The position numbers and the translations under genes are program-made. A stretch of 35,918 nt of DNA from Algoriphagus algorifonticola (GTDB lineage: Bacteria; Bacteroidota; Bacteroidia; Cytophagales; Cyclobacteriaceae): assembly GCF_007655305.1 (NCBI RefSeq), contig NZ_VLOG01000060.1, positions 53,889 through 89,806 of the forward strand, written 5' to 3'. Shown here piece by piece: positions 15,996-24,442 of this stretch (its first letter is position 1; each line of letters begins with the position of its first letter). The notes below the pieces were generated by a model that saw only the letters and a list, made by a program, of their open reading frames with translations, did not search any database and was not told the origin of the DNA.

Positions 15996-16079
15996 CGTTT
16001 GGTAGGTATTTTTTATCCAAAGGAGTGTGAATTCGAGAGTTTTGGTCAGGAATAAAATTTTAACCTAACTCATTTAATT

Positions 16080-18020
16080 ATGAATTTTCTACCTAACCCC
16101 CCACTTTGGAAAAATCTATGGAGAATTTTCCTCATCATTTTCCTAGGTGTTCTAGTCATGGATTCGCTTCATGCCCAAGTAAGTCGGCGTACTAAGACGG
16201 AAACCAAGCCACCTGTGAAAACAGATCCCAAAACTGGAGCTCCTATCTATGAAGTTCAGCCAATGACTGTTATCATGTCAGTGACTCCTATGGATTTATT
16301 TGCTACCATTACCGAGGGCACTCCTACTTCGACTGGTGGGAGGAGAAGTTTGATGGCTATTGGCGATGGTTCACTTAACGATGTGCATAGGTCAGACGTC
16401 CGTAAACTAAGTGATCGGAATAGCTCCACGGTGTACTGTACCCGGGAGCGGCTCAACTTGGAGTCAAAAATTAAGGCATTCGAAGAAATGCCGGTAGGCT
16501 CGAGGCCGGACTGGTTGAAGCCGGGCATTATTCTGAAGGCAAGTAGCTTTGTCAATGGCTCCTATCAAATTGAAGAGAACTATGATCGCCACCCCATTAC
16601 GATTTCTACCTCCAACTTAAGAGGAAGCACCACCTATGTGACAGTTGAAAACCCTAAGGCGAAATCAAAGCTATCTGAGGCGGAGAATAAACTCATTTCT
16701 CAAGGTGCACTCGAAGTTTCCGCAAATATGGACTACCAAATGACCGAAATCAAAAGTAGAGAAGACCTGAGTTTTAAACTCACAGGTAGGTATTCAGGTG
16801 GATTAGGGTCTTTTGCCGCCTCTTTAGGGATCGAGGCAGGAACGCAGAAAAATTACCATTATTATTTGGTAGAATTCAGTCAATATATGTTTTCATTGGA
16901 AGTGGATGGACTAAATACGGAAGCCGTATTCAATACTTCAGCCAAGGTACCGTATAAAGATTACGTCTATATCTCAAAAGTGGATTATGGGAGAAAAGGT
17001 GGAGTGCTTTTTAAAAGTAAACGATCCATTCAAGAGTATGGAGCTAATATTTCGGCCAGATCTGGATTTTCCGGAATTTCTCAATCTCAATTGAATGCCT
17101 TATACAATCAACTTATCGATAATAGTGAGGTAGAAATAAAGGTTTTCATGTATGGGGGGACCAGCTCCAGTGCTGCTAATACTATTGTTGATGCGAAAAA
17201 TAACGGAATTCCAAATATTGGAAATTGGATTGCCTCTCAGGCGGGAGATCACAGATACGCCCTGCCCATTGGGTTTGAATTAAAAAACCTATGGAATCAG
17301 CAGGTAGGAATGGATAATTCGATGATTCAGGAAATCGAAACCTGTGTGGAGAAGCGGAATTATCGATTGAAGATGACGCTCACAGACATCCAAAATATCG
17401 ATGGTCGAGACGGAGGGGGAGATGACCCGGATGATTATGGCTTGCAAATGGCAGTGGTCCTGAAAGCTCAGGGAAAAGTATTTCAACCCAGCAGTACCCA
17501 AATCAACAAATTTCCCGGAGCCCCCTGTGGCTTTGGGGATCCTAGTCGAAACCAAATATCCGGTCCTTACACCTGCTGGATAGGAGGTGGGGTAAATAAC
17601 CAAATACACGTGCGTGAAAACCGAAACTCAAGAGATCCTTTTCAGATAAATAATACGCTAATTTTTGATATTCCTTGGGATGCCTACAAAGATCCAAATC
17701 ATGAAATGAAAATCTACACTTGGCTAAAGGAATACACTGGATCAAATGACAAGGTGATTCACGATAGTTCTATCGGTGTGGAATTGAGAGAAGTTCTAGA
17801 TGTCTTGTCTGGTATCAAGGCACTGAATCCGACTAAGACATTTCCAGATGGACAAATTGCCCAAGGAGGATATCGTTTTTCTGATTTTGGAGCTACCAAT
17901 ACTTTATGGCTGACTAATGTGCCCGAAACTGGAGGCAAATATATCATCGAAGGACCGATCAAGGCAGGTAAGGCTGGAGAAAAAGCCGCCATTTGGGTTC
18001 GTTTTGAATTGCTGAATTAA
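16080..18020 (+). CDS. Cholesterol-dependent-cytolysin-like (thiol-activated cytolysin family) pore-forming protein
   Basis: The 646-residue secreted protein has a signal peptide ending near SLHAQ (about 33). From about 148 to 420 it follows the pore-forming core of the cytolysin family: PGIILKASSFVNG (148), HPITIS, VENPKAKSKLSEAENKL, a glycine-rich stretch (GGLGSFAASLG), YYLVEFSQYMFSLEVD, YVYISKVDYGR (295) matching the family's VYVSSVAYGR, and the paired glycines MYGGTSS (Gly359-Gly360) matching the VILGGD word. The undecapeptide of Gram-positive cytolysins is absent. Instead of the ~110-residue domain 4 there are about 210 residues, with DGRDGGGDDPDDY and a Cys-bearing GAPCGFGDPS/YTCWIGGG region. 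This fits the Bacteroidota CDC-like proteins known to form pores in competing bacteria, often as a long/short pair after proteolytic activation. No short partner is seen here. It appears monocistronic, with its own operator and a hairpin after it. Confidence 0.85.
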   Translation: MNFLPNPPLWKNLWRIFLIIFLGVLVMDSLHAQVSRRTKTETKPPVKTDPKTGAPIYEVQPMTVIMSVTPMDLFATITEGTPTSTGGRRSLMAIGDGSLNDVHRSDVRKLSDRNSSTVYCTRERLNLESKIKAFEEMPVGSRPDWLKPGIILKASSFVNGSYQIEENYDRHPITISTSNLRGSTTYVTVENPKAKSKLSEAENKLISQGALEVSANMDYQMTEIKSREDLSFKLTGRYSGGLGSFAASLGIEAGTQKNYHYYLVEFSQYMFSLEVDGLNTEAVFNTSAKVPYKDYVYISKVDYGRKGGVLFKSKRSIQEYGANISARSGFSGISQSQLNALYNQLIDNSEVEIKVFMYGGTSSSAANTIVDAKNNGIPNIGNWIASQAGDHRYALPIGFELKNLWNQQVGMDNSMIQEIETCVEKRNYRLKMTLTDIQNIDGRDGGGDDPDDYGLQMAVVLKAQGKVFQPSSTQINKFPGAPCGFGDPSRNQISGPYTCWIGGGVNNQIHVRENRNSRDPFQINNTLIFDIPWDAYKDPNHEMKIYTWLKEYTGSNDKVIHDSSIGVELREVLDVLSGIKALNPTKTFPDGQIAQGGYRFSDFGATNTLWLTNVPETGGKYIIEGPIKAGKAGEKAAIWVRFELLN

Positions 18021-18025
18021 TCAAA

Positions 18026-18056
18026 ATCGCCCCTCCAGCCTGATTTGGGGGGCGAT
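18026..18056 (+). terminator. Hairpin ATCGCCCC ... GGGGCGAT after the cytolysin-like gene
   Basis: An 8-bp perfect GC-rich stem starts 6 bases past the stop codon. The T-run (ATTTTTAT) begins about 7 bases later, so it is a probable but imperfect intrinsic terminator. Confidence 0.55.
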
Positions 18057-18068
18057 GTTACCATTTTT

Positions 18069-18093
18069 ATATCATTTGATACATCATTGATAT
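18069..18093. promoter_or_regulatory. Candidate operator ATATC-N15-GATAT (site 2)
   Basis: This 25-bp palindrome is of the same form as 15971-15995, 50 bases before the ATG of the six-gene operon. A TATTTTTA word (18096-18103), one base from the TAnnTTTG -7 box, follows immediately, so the site would sit on the upstream edge of the promoter. Confidence 0.5.
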
Positions 18094-18143
18094 TCTATTT
18101 TTAGTTCAATCGAGAACTTTATCCCATCAAAATCTAAACGTCT

Positions 18144-18953
18144 ATGAAAAAATTAATTTCAATCTTTTTAACACTTGCTTTCAGCATCCCAATGGCAGAG
18201 GCACAGTTTCTCAAAAATCTTAAAAAAAGAGTTGAGGAGCGAACCAAAGAAGTCATTGAATACAAAACGGCTGACAAAGCCGGACAAATCACTGAAAATG
18301 CTTTGGAAAAAATCCTTAATCCCAATCTTTCAGGATTGATGAATGGTGGAGGAAGGGGGATGTCGGTGGACGCATCCGAACTGCCGGATAATTATCATTT
18401 TGAATACCGGTATGCGATGAAGATGACCACGTCTGCTGGTGAAATTCAGTTTGACTATTTCCTCAATCCCAATGAATCCTATCTGGGCTACAAAATGGAT
18501 ATGGGAATGGATCTTTTCTCGATCATCGATGAAGAAAGAAAAGTCATTGTAAACTACATCGATGGAAATCCCATCGCCACCTCTATGGATATTGCCAAAA
18601 ATATGGAGAATGAGGAAGAAGAATACCTGGAAGATTTCCAAAATTTTACGCTTACCGAGCTTCCTAATAAAGAGTTTTTAGGCTATAACTGTATTGGACG
18701 ACAGATGGAAAATGAGCAATATAAGTTCACCGTGTATTTTGCCACAGACATGCCGGCAAATTTTGATAATGTCTTTAACAATACCCAGAACAATCTACCT
18801 CCTGAATTAGAACGTTTTGCTGAAGATTATCCTAACAGCTTAATGATGTATATGGAGATGGAGGATAAAGAAAACAAAGGCAAAAAAAACGGTAGTGCCA
18901 CCATGGAATGTGTGGCTTTTGAACCCTATGAATACACTGTTTCTAATCGATAA
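18144..18953 (+). CDS. Secreted DUF4412-like protein
   Basis: The 269-residue product has a clean signal peptide (cleavage near AEAQ, about 21), then a charged helix (KNLKKRVEERTKEV) and a beta-rich domain from about 80 to 265. The words YHFEYRYAMKMTT, YFLNPNESYLGYKM, the NKEFLGYNC pattern and the closing MECVAFEPY resemble DUF4412 proteins of Bacteroidota, which are secreted and of unknown function. It is the first gene of a tight operon (gaps 4, 14, 2, 22 and 21 bases) and is preceded by operator site 2. The family assignment is from memory of its pattern, so moderate. Confidence 0.8.
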   Translation: MKKLISIFLTLAFSIPMAEAQFLKNLKKRVEERTKEVIEYKTADKAGQITENALEKILNPNLSGLMNGGGRGMSVDASELPDNYHFEYRYAMKMTTSAGEIQFDYFLNPNESYLGYKMDMGMDLFSIIDEERKVIVNYIDGNPIATSMDIAKNMENEEEEYLEDFQNFTLTELPNKEFLGYNCIGRQMENEQYKFTVYFATDMPANFDNVFNNTQNNLPPELERFAEDYPNSLMMYMEMEDKENKGKKNGSATMECVAFEPYEYTVSNR

Positions 18954-18957
18954 AACC

Positions 18958-19566
18958 ATGAATTACAAAATCAAAATCATACTGGTACTCCTAACTGTTT
19001 TGACTTTTTCCTGCAAGGACAAAGATGACACGGAGCCTTTTAATTATGAATACTTTTCGGTGGATATCACCGGTGATATTTCTGGAAAAATCGTCTATGA
19101 TGAATCTAAATATGTAGGAACTGAAGGAGAATCAATTTTAACGGATGATTTTGACACCTATTTGATGATCACAGCTACCGAATTTGACCGAATTATGACG
19201 CTTAATTTCTACCCGCCGGATGATAATCCTAGAGCTGGCGATGTGCTATCTGTGACTATCAGAGGCAAAGAACTAAAGCCTTGGACACAGTCTGAACAAT
19301 ACACCACGGCTCATATCAGTCAATTGCAACAATACGATGGCTATGCTATAGTCAGCTATTGGAATGAAGCGGAACAGCGAGATTATGTGTCCTATTACCG
19401 CTTTGAAAATACCAGCAATGCCGTGACCATAAATACGGATGGAGATATGCTAACCGGTGAAGTGACCGGACTGCGACTGGAGACCTTCAATGGGTCTCAC
19501 TTTATCAGGATTGATAATTTTAGTTTTAGAATGCGTCCGGGTGATGAAGGATTATTAATGAACTAA
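18958..19566 (+). CDS. Lipoprotein, probably surface exposed, unknown function
   Basis: The 202-residue product starts at the ATG at 18958, 4 bases after the previous stop. A longer in-frame start (18895) overlaps that gene and would hide the signal. The lipobox is TFSC (Cys about 19), followed by KDKDDTEP. A Lys plus acidic residues directly after the Cys resembles the lipoprotein export signal that sends Bacteroidota lipoproteins to the cell surface. The rest looks like an all-beta domain ending IRIDNFSFRM. No family is recognised. Surface display within a pore-former locus makes it the best-placed immunity candidate on the downstream side; this is inference. Confidence 0.82.
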   Translation: MNYKIKIILVLLTVLTFSCKDKDDTEPFNYEYFSVDITGDISGKIVYDESKYVGTEGESILTDDFDTYLMITATEFDRIMTLNFYPPDDNPRAGDVLSVTIRGKELKPWTQSEQYTTAHISQLQQYDGYAIVSYWNEAEQRDYVSYYRFENTSNAVTINTDGDMLTGEVTGLRLETFNGSHFIRIDNFSFRMRPGDEGLLMN

Positions 19567-19580
19567 TTTTTTTTAAAATC

Positions 19581-19931
19581 ATGGAAGAATCTAAAGAAAA
19601 TTTGACAGTAGCAGCCAATCCTGAAGGAAAAACAGAGGCGATCATTGCTTATATCACTGTGATTGGTTTGATCATCGCTTTTGTGATGAACAATGAAAAA
19701 AAATATCCCTTCACCAAATTTCACATCAAGCAATCCTTGGGCTTGGTAGTGGTTGGTTTGGTCCTGGTGATTATTAGTTTGATTCCCATTTTAGGTTGGA
19801 TTATCTACCTACTAGGTCTGGTCGTGATGATTTACATGTGGGTGATGGGCTTGATTCACGCGGTAAATGGTCGGATGGAAACCGTGCCCATTTTGGGAGA
19901 TCGTTTTGAAGAATGGTTTAAAAACTTTTAA
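19581..19931 (+). CDS. DUF4870-like small membrane protein
   Basis: The 116-residue protein has three hydrophobic helices (about 18-36, 48-70, 72-95). The conserved pattern between helices 1 and 2 (KYPFTKFHIKQSLGL) is the mark of DUF4870/Tic20-like small membrane proteins. There is no signal peptide and the N-terminus is predicted cytosolic. It sits between the lipoprotein and the VWA protein and is separated from the latter by only 2 bases, so it is clearly part of the operon. The role is unknown. Confidence 0.85.
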   Translation: MEESKENLTVAANPEGKTEAIIAYITVIGLIIAFVMNNEKKYPFTKFHIKQSLGLVVVGLVLVIISLIPILGWIIYLLGLVVMIYMWVMGLIHAVNGRMETVPILGDRFEEWFKNF

Positions 19932-19933
19932 TC

Positions 19934-22900
19934 ATGCCTTATTTATCAGATCGACGAGAATTTTTTAAAAAACTTGCATTTTTTGGTTTAGTGTCATCTA
20001 CAGGGGGCTGGCTGGCCTCCTGTGATGACCCTGAGAAAGATTCAGAAAATTTGAACGGCGGTGTTTTTCAGGTTTGGCGAGAAATGCAACAATTGATTCA
20101 GTCCAGTCCAGACTGTCTGACCCAAGCCTATAATCAAGTCAAAGAAAGTAAGGATCCAAAACAGCAGTTGGCGTTTGTGCGGGACTCAATTTTTCTAATT
20201 CCTGCAAGTGAAGCTTCACTCCGTGGAATGGGATCGGCCATGCGAGGGGGAATTAGAGGGGTATTGAGAGGTGGATTTGCCACACCGAGGGAAAAAGCGG
20301 AAGTATTGAGACAACTTTTTGAAGATTCCGGTATTAAAGCAACCGTCGTTTTTGAGCGAACTGATTTTGATTTGGAAATGGTCAAGTCTTTGTTTTTTAG
20401 GCCAAGAGAAAATCAAATTTTAGGAGGGTTGAATGAAAGTCAAATAAACCGATGGATGAAGATGCTTGAGCTTTCTGAATCCGATCTTCAAGAGCTCACT
20501 TTTATTAATTCGCAAGAAAAAGAAGCTGAGAAATTGGCTAATCGACTTTGGGAGCTCATTCCCGAAAAGGATCAGATTCGTTTTCATGATTTTGATTTCA
20601 GATGGGACAATTCCCGCTGTCCTGCCGTCCAATTTCAATGGGAAAATAAAACGCTCATTGCGCACCTTTTTGATACGACTGTGCCATTTGGAGAAGCCTT
20701 TGATGCCAGTGGAAGAGTCCGAAGTGCTGATCCTGCGGAATATATTTTGGATCAGGTCGAGTTCAGTTTGAGCTATCGGGATAGTATTCAACCAAGTGAA
20801 GAGAAAATTCTTTTATCCAAAAACTACGAAGCAAAAGATCTGATTGGTAGGCAATTGCATTTGGGTTTTTATCATGGCTTGGATTGGTTGGAAATGGCAA
20901 GCACTTCATTTAATCAGGTTCGTGTTTTTACGCCTATTTTAAGTACTGAAAGCACTGAATTGACAGAAGATGAACGGGTGGAATTAACTGAATTGGGTGA
21001 AACGATTACCTTAGAAGGCCAGAAAATTGAGTTAGATGAAAAGCGAAAAACAATCCGAGTCAATGGCTTTCCGATTAGTTGGGTAGAGGAATCTACAAAG
21101 GCAAAGGAGGTGAAGGAATTAAAACTGAAAATTATAGCAGGACTTCCTTCATTGGTCAAGGCTGAGCTTTGGCCGACGGATGAGTCAGGTAAATTGGTGG
21201 AAGGCTTGATGGCTTCGGATTTTATTTTTTTAGAAAATGGTCTTCCGATCAGCCCTTTGATGGAGTCGAATGAAATAGCACCTAAAGTATTAATCCTTTT
21301 CGATACGTCGCTTAGTATGCCTATTGACTATCGAAATGAAGGGATGGTGGCATTCTTGGAAAAATTGGAGGAGGGTATTAGGCAAGATTTCCCCAAAGCA
21401 TCGGTTACAAGTTGGGCAACCGACTCATCTTTATACAAATGGTTAAAAAAAGCCAGTCAAACTTCCTTTGACCTGATTCTTTTTGCCACAGATGGAGATA
21501 ATAAGGATGAACTAAAGGAAGGAGATTTGGATGCATTTCGAGCAGGTCCGCCTGTGGTGGTTTTGGATGTATTTAACTCAACTCGGGCAAGCAGTCGGGA
21601 GGTTTTTGAAAACCTTTCTGTTTCCAGCGAAGGGAAAATTATCAATGCTCAAGACCAAAGCGACGCGCAAAAGGAGATTTTGAAGCAGCTTTCTCTGCTG
21701 GAATTACCACCTTATGTATTTACTTTTTATGGTTCGCTTCAATCGGAAACCAAAGAAATCAAGGTTTCTGTTGATTCCGAGCGAGTTAGTTCTAGGGAAA
21801 CTTACCAATTCAAATTCAGGGAAGAACCCCTGACGATCGGCCCCAAGGTCATTGGGGTTTATTTAAAGATAAAAGTTGGGAATCAAACGATTGAGCGGGT
21901 ATTGGCGGGTTGGGATCCGGTGTTAGAGGAATTAGGTCAAATCGACAAAACTCATGCTGATGAAGTAAGAAATTTGTTGTTTGGCTCAGTTATTATCGGA
22001 GTGGAAGGGCAGGGGCCTACATTTGCTAATGCATTGAATGAACTTTTAGAATATAGGCTCAGCAAGCAAGCTTGGATCGATGCTGTCAAAGCGGAAAATC
22101 TCGATCAGGCGCTGGAGGAATTGGAAAAGATCAACTGGACTTACGATCCCTTGATGATTCATCTTTTGGCACCTTTGCCAGATCAAGTAACCAAGGATTC
22201 CTTGACTTTCGCCAGTGGGATTCGAATGGTTATTGTCAAACGAATCACGGGAATCAATCAAGAATTTTCAGAAGATTCAGTGGATATCTTGCCTACGGCA
22301 AATTTTGTAACGATATCAGATAAGCCGGAAAATAGTTTTCAGGTGAATCTTAAAAAGACAGCTCACCTGGCACTGGTTGAGGGGGCGTTTTTTGAAGAAA
22401 GTACATCTAGTCTTTTAGCCGATGCTGATTTAATAAGTACCAACACAGCCAAAAATGAGGATTGGTTTGAGGAGCAACTCCGAAATGGACCCTACGCTAA
22501 GTTCATTAGGGAATATTGGAGCCGTGCGGGGTCTGATGTTAAGATTTTTGGAAAGGAATTGGAGACTTTAGCCTATTGGCAAATTGATCGAAAAACCGGT
22601 GAGCTATTGGGGATTTTGCCGGATCAAACAGGTGGGGGAAAGCGAAATGTATATACCCGTTACGACGATATCAATATGGTTTTGAGGGCTTACACTCGTC
22701 ATTTCAAACAAAATCCCGGACGTAGTATTGGCTTTATTGGATACCAGTTGATCCTTGTCAAATTATACGCAATCGCCTCCCATGCCATCCAAACAATGGA
22801 TACGAGTAACTTGGAGGAAGACGTCCTTCGTGCTTTGCAAATGGATGCCTGTGATGCTGCACGGTGGATTCATGGAGGCATGACCGGTCAGCCCGAAAAG

Positions 22901-22966
22901 GTCATGGGAGGGCTAAGCAAACTTATTGGAATGATGGACAAAATGGGCAATTATTTACCCTGTTAG
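19934..22966 (+). CDS. Tat-exported lipoprotein with von Willebrand factor A domain
   Basis: The 1010-residue protein opens with a twin-arginine signal (DRREFFKKLAF, Arg7-Arg8) ending in a lipobox (LASC, Cys30) followed by DDPEKD, so it should be a Tat-exported lipoprotein. Residues about 60-260 resemble the transglutaminase-like fold found in some VWA proteins (FATPREKAEVLRQLFEDSGI; HLFDTTVPFGEA), but no catalytic Cys is evident. A VWA domain spans about 450-600 with MIDAS residues DTSLS (Asp457, Ser459, Ser461) and ATDGD (Thr519-Asp520). The final 350 residues are mostly helical with a YWQIDRKTGELLGILPDQ element. VWA domains usually bind protein partners through a metal ion. It could be an assembly or surface factor for neighbouring products, but that is inference. 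Confidence 0.83.
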   Translation: MPYLSDRREFFKKLAFFGLVSSTGGWLASCDDPEKDSENLNGGVFQVWREMQQLIQSSPDCLTQAYNQVKESKDPKQQLAFVRDSIFLIPASEASLRGMGSAMRGGIRGVLRGGFATPREKAEVLRQLFEDSGIKATVVFERTDFDLEMVKSLFFRPRENQILGGLNESQINRWMKMLELSESDLQELTFINSQEKEAEKLANRLWELIPEKDQIRFHDFDFRWDNSRCPAVQFQWENKTLIAHLFDTTVPFGEAFDASGRVRSADPAEYILDQVEFSLSYRDSIQPSEEKILLSKNYEAKDLIGRQLHLGFYHGLDWLEMASTSFNQVRVFTPILSTESTELTEDERVELTELGETITLEGQKIELDEKRKTIRVNGFPISWVEESTKAKEVKELKLKIIAGLPSLVKAELWPTDESGKLVEGLMASDFIFLENGLPISPLMESNEIAPKVLILFDTSLSMPIDYRNEGMVAFLEKLEEGIRQDFPKASVTSWATDSSLYKWLKKASQTSFDLILFATDGDNKDELKEGDLDAFRAGPPVVVLDVFNSTRASSREVFENLSVSSEGKIINAQDQSDAQKEILKQLSLLELPPYVFTFYGSLQSETKEIKVSVDSERVSSRETYQFKFREEPLTIGPKVIGVYLKIKVGNQTIERVLAGWDPVLEELGQIDKTHADEVRNLLFGSVIIGVEGQGPTFANALNELLEYRLSKQAWIDAVKAENLDQALEELEKINWTYDPLMIHLLAPLPDQVTKDSLTFASGIRMVIVKRITGINQEFSEDSVDILPTANFVTISDKPENSFQVNLKKTAHLALVEGAFFEESTSSLLADADLISTNTAKNEDWFEEQLRNGPYAKFIREYWSRAGSDVKIFGKELETLAYWQIDRKTGELLGILPDQTGGGKRNVYTRYDDINMVLRAYTRHFKQNPGRSIGFIGYQLILVKLYAIASHAIQTMDTSNLEEDVLRALQMDACDAARWIHGGMTGQPEKVMGGLSKLIGMMDKMGNYLPC

Positions 22967-22988
22967 CTTTACTTTAACTATTAATTTT

Positions 22989-23693
22989 ATGAAAAAATTA
23001 CTTGGAATCTTGACTATTGGACTGATGTCCATGACCTTTCAAACATCCGAACCTGTAATTGGGACCGTGGAGGGATTTGAAAAATTTCCAGATATGAAGC
23101 TGGTCCTTTTTACCCTTGGAGCTGATCATCCGATAGAAATAGGATCAGTGGCTAAAGGAGGGGAGTTTTCAATCGATCTCACTAGAGCTGATTTACCGGA
23201 GGATATGCCCCTGGAAGACATGGCAGTCTTTTTTGGAGATTTAAATCAAGCTTTTGATGGACCTTTTTCCAATGATGATTTTGGATTGGTAGCTGATTTT
23301 TTGGCACTGAAAAATCCATACATCTCTATTATGGACGGTAAGAGTCGCTGGGCAGGAGTGGTGTTTCCTGTGACTAGTGAAGAGATCAAAAACTGGCTTG
23401 AAGATTCTGGCTACAATAACGCTGAACAAGGATCCTACTTGAATATAGTTTTTTTAGAGCAGCCGGTAACGCTGGATTTTTCTGTTATGACTAAAATGCC
23501 TTATGAAGGAGAGGAGATTCCGGTGGAATATCAGTTTAAGTTGAATCTTGAACCGGGATTCAATTGGGTGCAATATGACATTGAAGAAGTATTTGAAACT
23601 GACCCCAAAATCAGGGGTTCATTTCCATCCAAGATCACCATCAGGAATATGGATGATTCCAGTCAATTTCGCTGGATCGGGAAGTTTTTTTAA
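22989..23693 (+). CDS. Secreted protein of unknown function
   Basis: This 234-residue product has a short signal peptide (cleavage near TFQTS, about 18). The mature part is acidic, with repeated DLPEDMPLEDM-like turns, WAGVVFPVTSEEIKNW and EEVFETDPKIRGSF. It lacks Cys and lipobox. It starts 22 bases after the VWA gene and precedes the last lipoprotein by 21 bases. I do not recognise the family. Confidence 0.8.
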   Translation: MKKLLGILTIGLMSMTFQTSEPVIGTVEGFEKFPDMKLVLFTLGADHPIEIGSVAKGGEFSIDLTRADLPEDMPLEDMAVFFGDLNQAFDGPFSNDDFGLVADFLALKNPYISIMDGKSRWAGVVFPVTSEEIKNWLEDSGYNNAEQGSYLNIVFLEQPVTLDFSVMTKMPYEGEEIPVEYQFKLNLEPGFNWVQYDIEEVFETDPKIRGSFPSKITIRNMDDSSQFRWIGKFF

Positions 23694-23714
23694 TGGAGTT
23701 TAAATAACTATAAA

Positions 23715-24311
23715 ATGAAAGAACTAAAAATTATTAAGACCTTCATACTTTTTGTACTGGGATTTTTGATTTCCTGTTCAGGTACATCCTCAGAGGAAAA
23801 AAGGCAAGGAAATCAGGATCAAGACTCTATGCTAGCTGAAGTAGTAAATGAGCAGAGTGACTATCCCTATTATATCCGTGCAAAAGTAGACGGACAAATG
23901 CGGGAGTTTAACAATCCCGATATGCTCTATATCATGGTGGGAAGTATTGTGCCGGGAATATTCGAAGCGACTATTGTGGGCGGTGCACTCAATGAAGAGG
24001 ATAACGGAAGTCCCGAGGGGTTTAATATTGCTATCAAGGATGAGGAAGAAATCCGGGTAGGGAGTTACGATTTCTTGGAGCCGTTTGAATCCACTGGATA
24101 TGGGCTGCGTGGGGCGAGCTTGGGATATTATACAAAAAGTGCTGGCAAAACCTATGTTTCCGATGTGGACGAGGAAGATCCTATGTTTGAATTAACCAAG
24201 CTTACTCAAAAGGAAGCAAAAGGTAGATTCTCTGGTCGAGTCTATGATATGATCACCAAAGAATCAGTGATGATCTCAGAAGGAGAATTTTATCTGGAGC
24301 GGATCAATTGA
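23715..24311 (+). CDS. Lipoprotein of unknown function, last gene of the operon
   Basis: The 198-residue product has a lipobox LISC (Cys about 21) followed by a Ser/Glu/Gln-rich linker. The mature domain from about 50 begins YYIRAKVDGQMREF and ends with a KGRFSGRVYD ... ISEGEFYLERI pattern. That ending is common in small Bacteroidota lipoproteins whose beta-barrel-like domain closes with a G-x-F strand. No enzymatic motif is present. A terminator follows 20 bases after the stop. Confidence 0.82.
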   Translation: MKELKIIKTFILFVLGFLISCSGTSSEEKRQGNQDQDSMLAEVVNEQSDYPYYIRAKVDGQMREFNNPDMLYIMVGSIVPGIFEATIVGGALNEEDNGSPEGFNIAIKDEEEIRVGSYDFLEPFESTGYGLRGASLGYYTKSAGKTYVSDVDEEDPMFELTKLTQKEAKGRFSGRVYDMITKESVMISEGEFYLERIN

Positions 24312-24330
24312 TCTTTTGTTTTCGATTTCA

Positions 24331-24370
24331 TTAAAGCCTCAGGATAGGTTCTGGGGCTTTAATTTTTTTT
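24331..24370 (+). terminator. Rho-independent terminator of the six-gene operon
   Basis: TTAAAGCCTCAG pairs with TTCTGGGGCTTTAA (G-T pairs in the middle) at 24331-24362, followed by an 8-base T-run. Confidence 0.8.
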
Positions 24371-24442
24371 CCCAATACCATGCAAAACCAGTGGATCCTA
24401 TTCCAATTCTGATATGATTTGAAACAGGTCATTTTGTTCACT

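Noticed and set aside
20134..20791. Several antisense and shifted frames within the VWA lipoprotein gene
   Set aside because: They lie wholly inside a 1010-codon gene with clear domains and signal; they are shadow frames.
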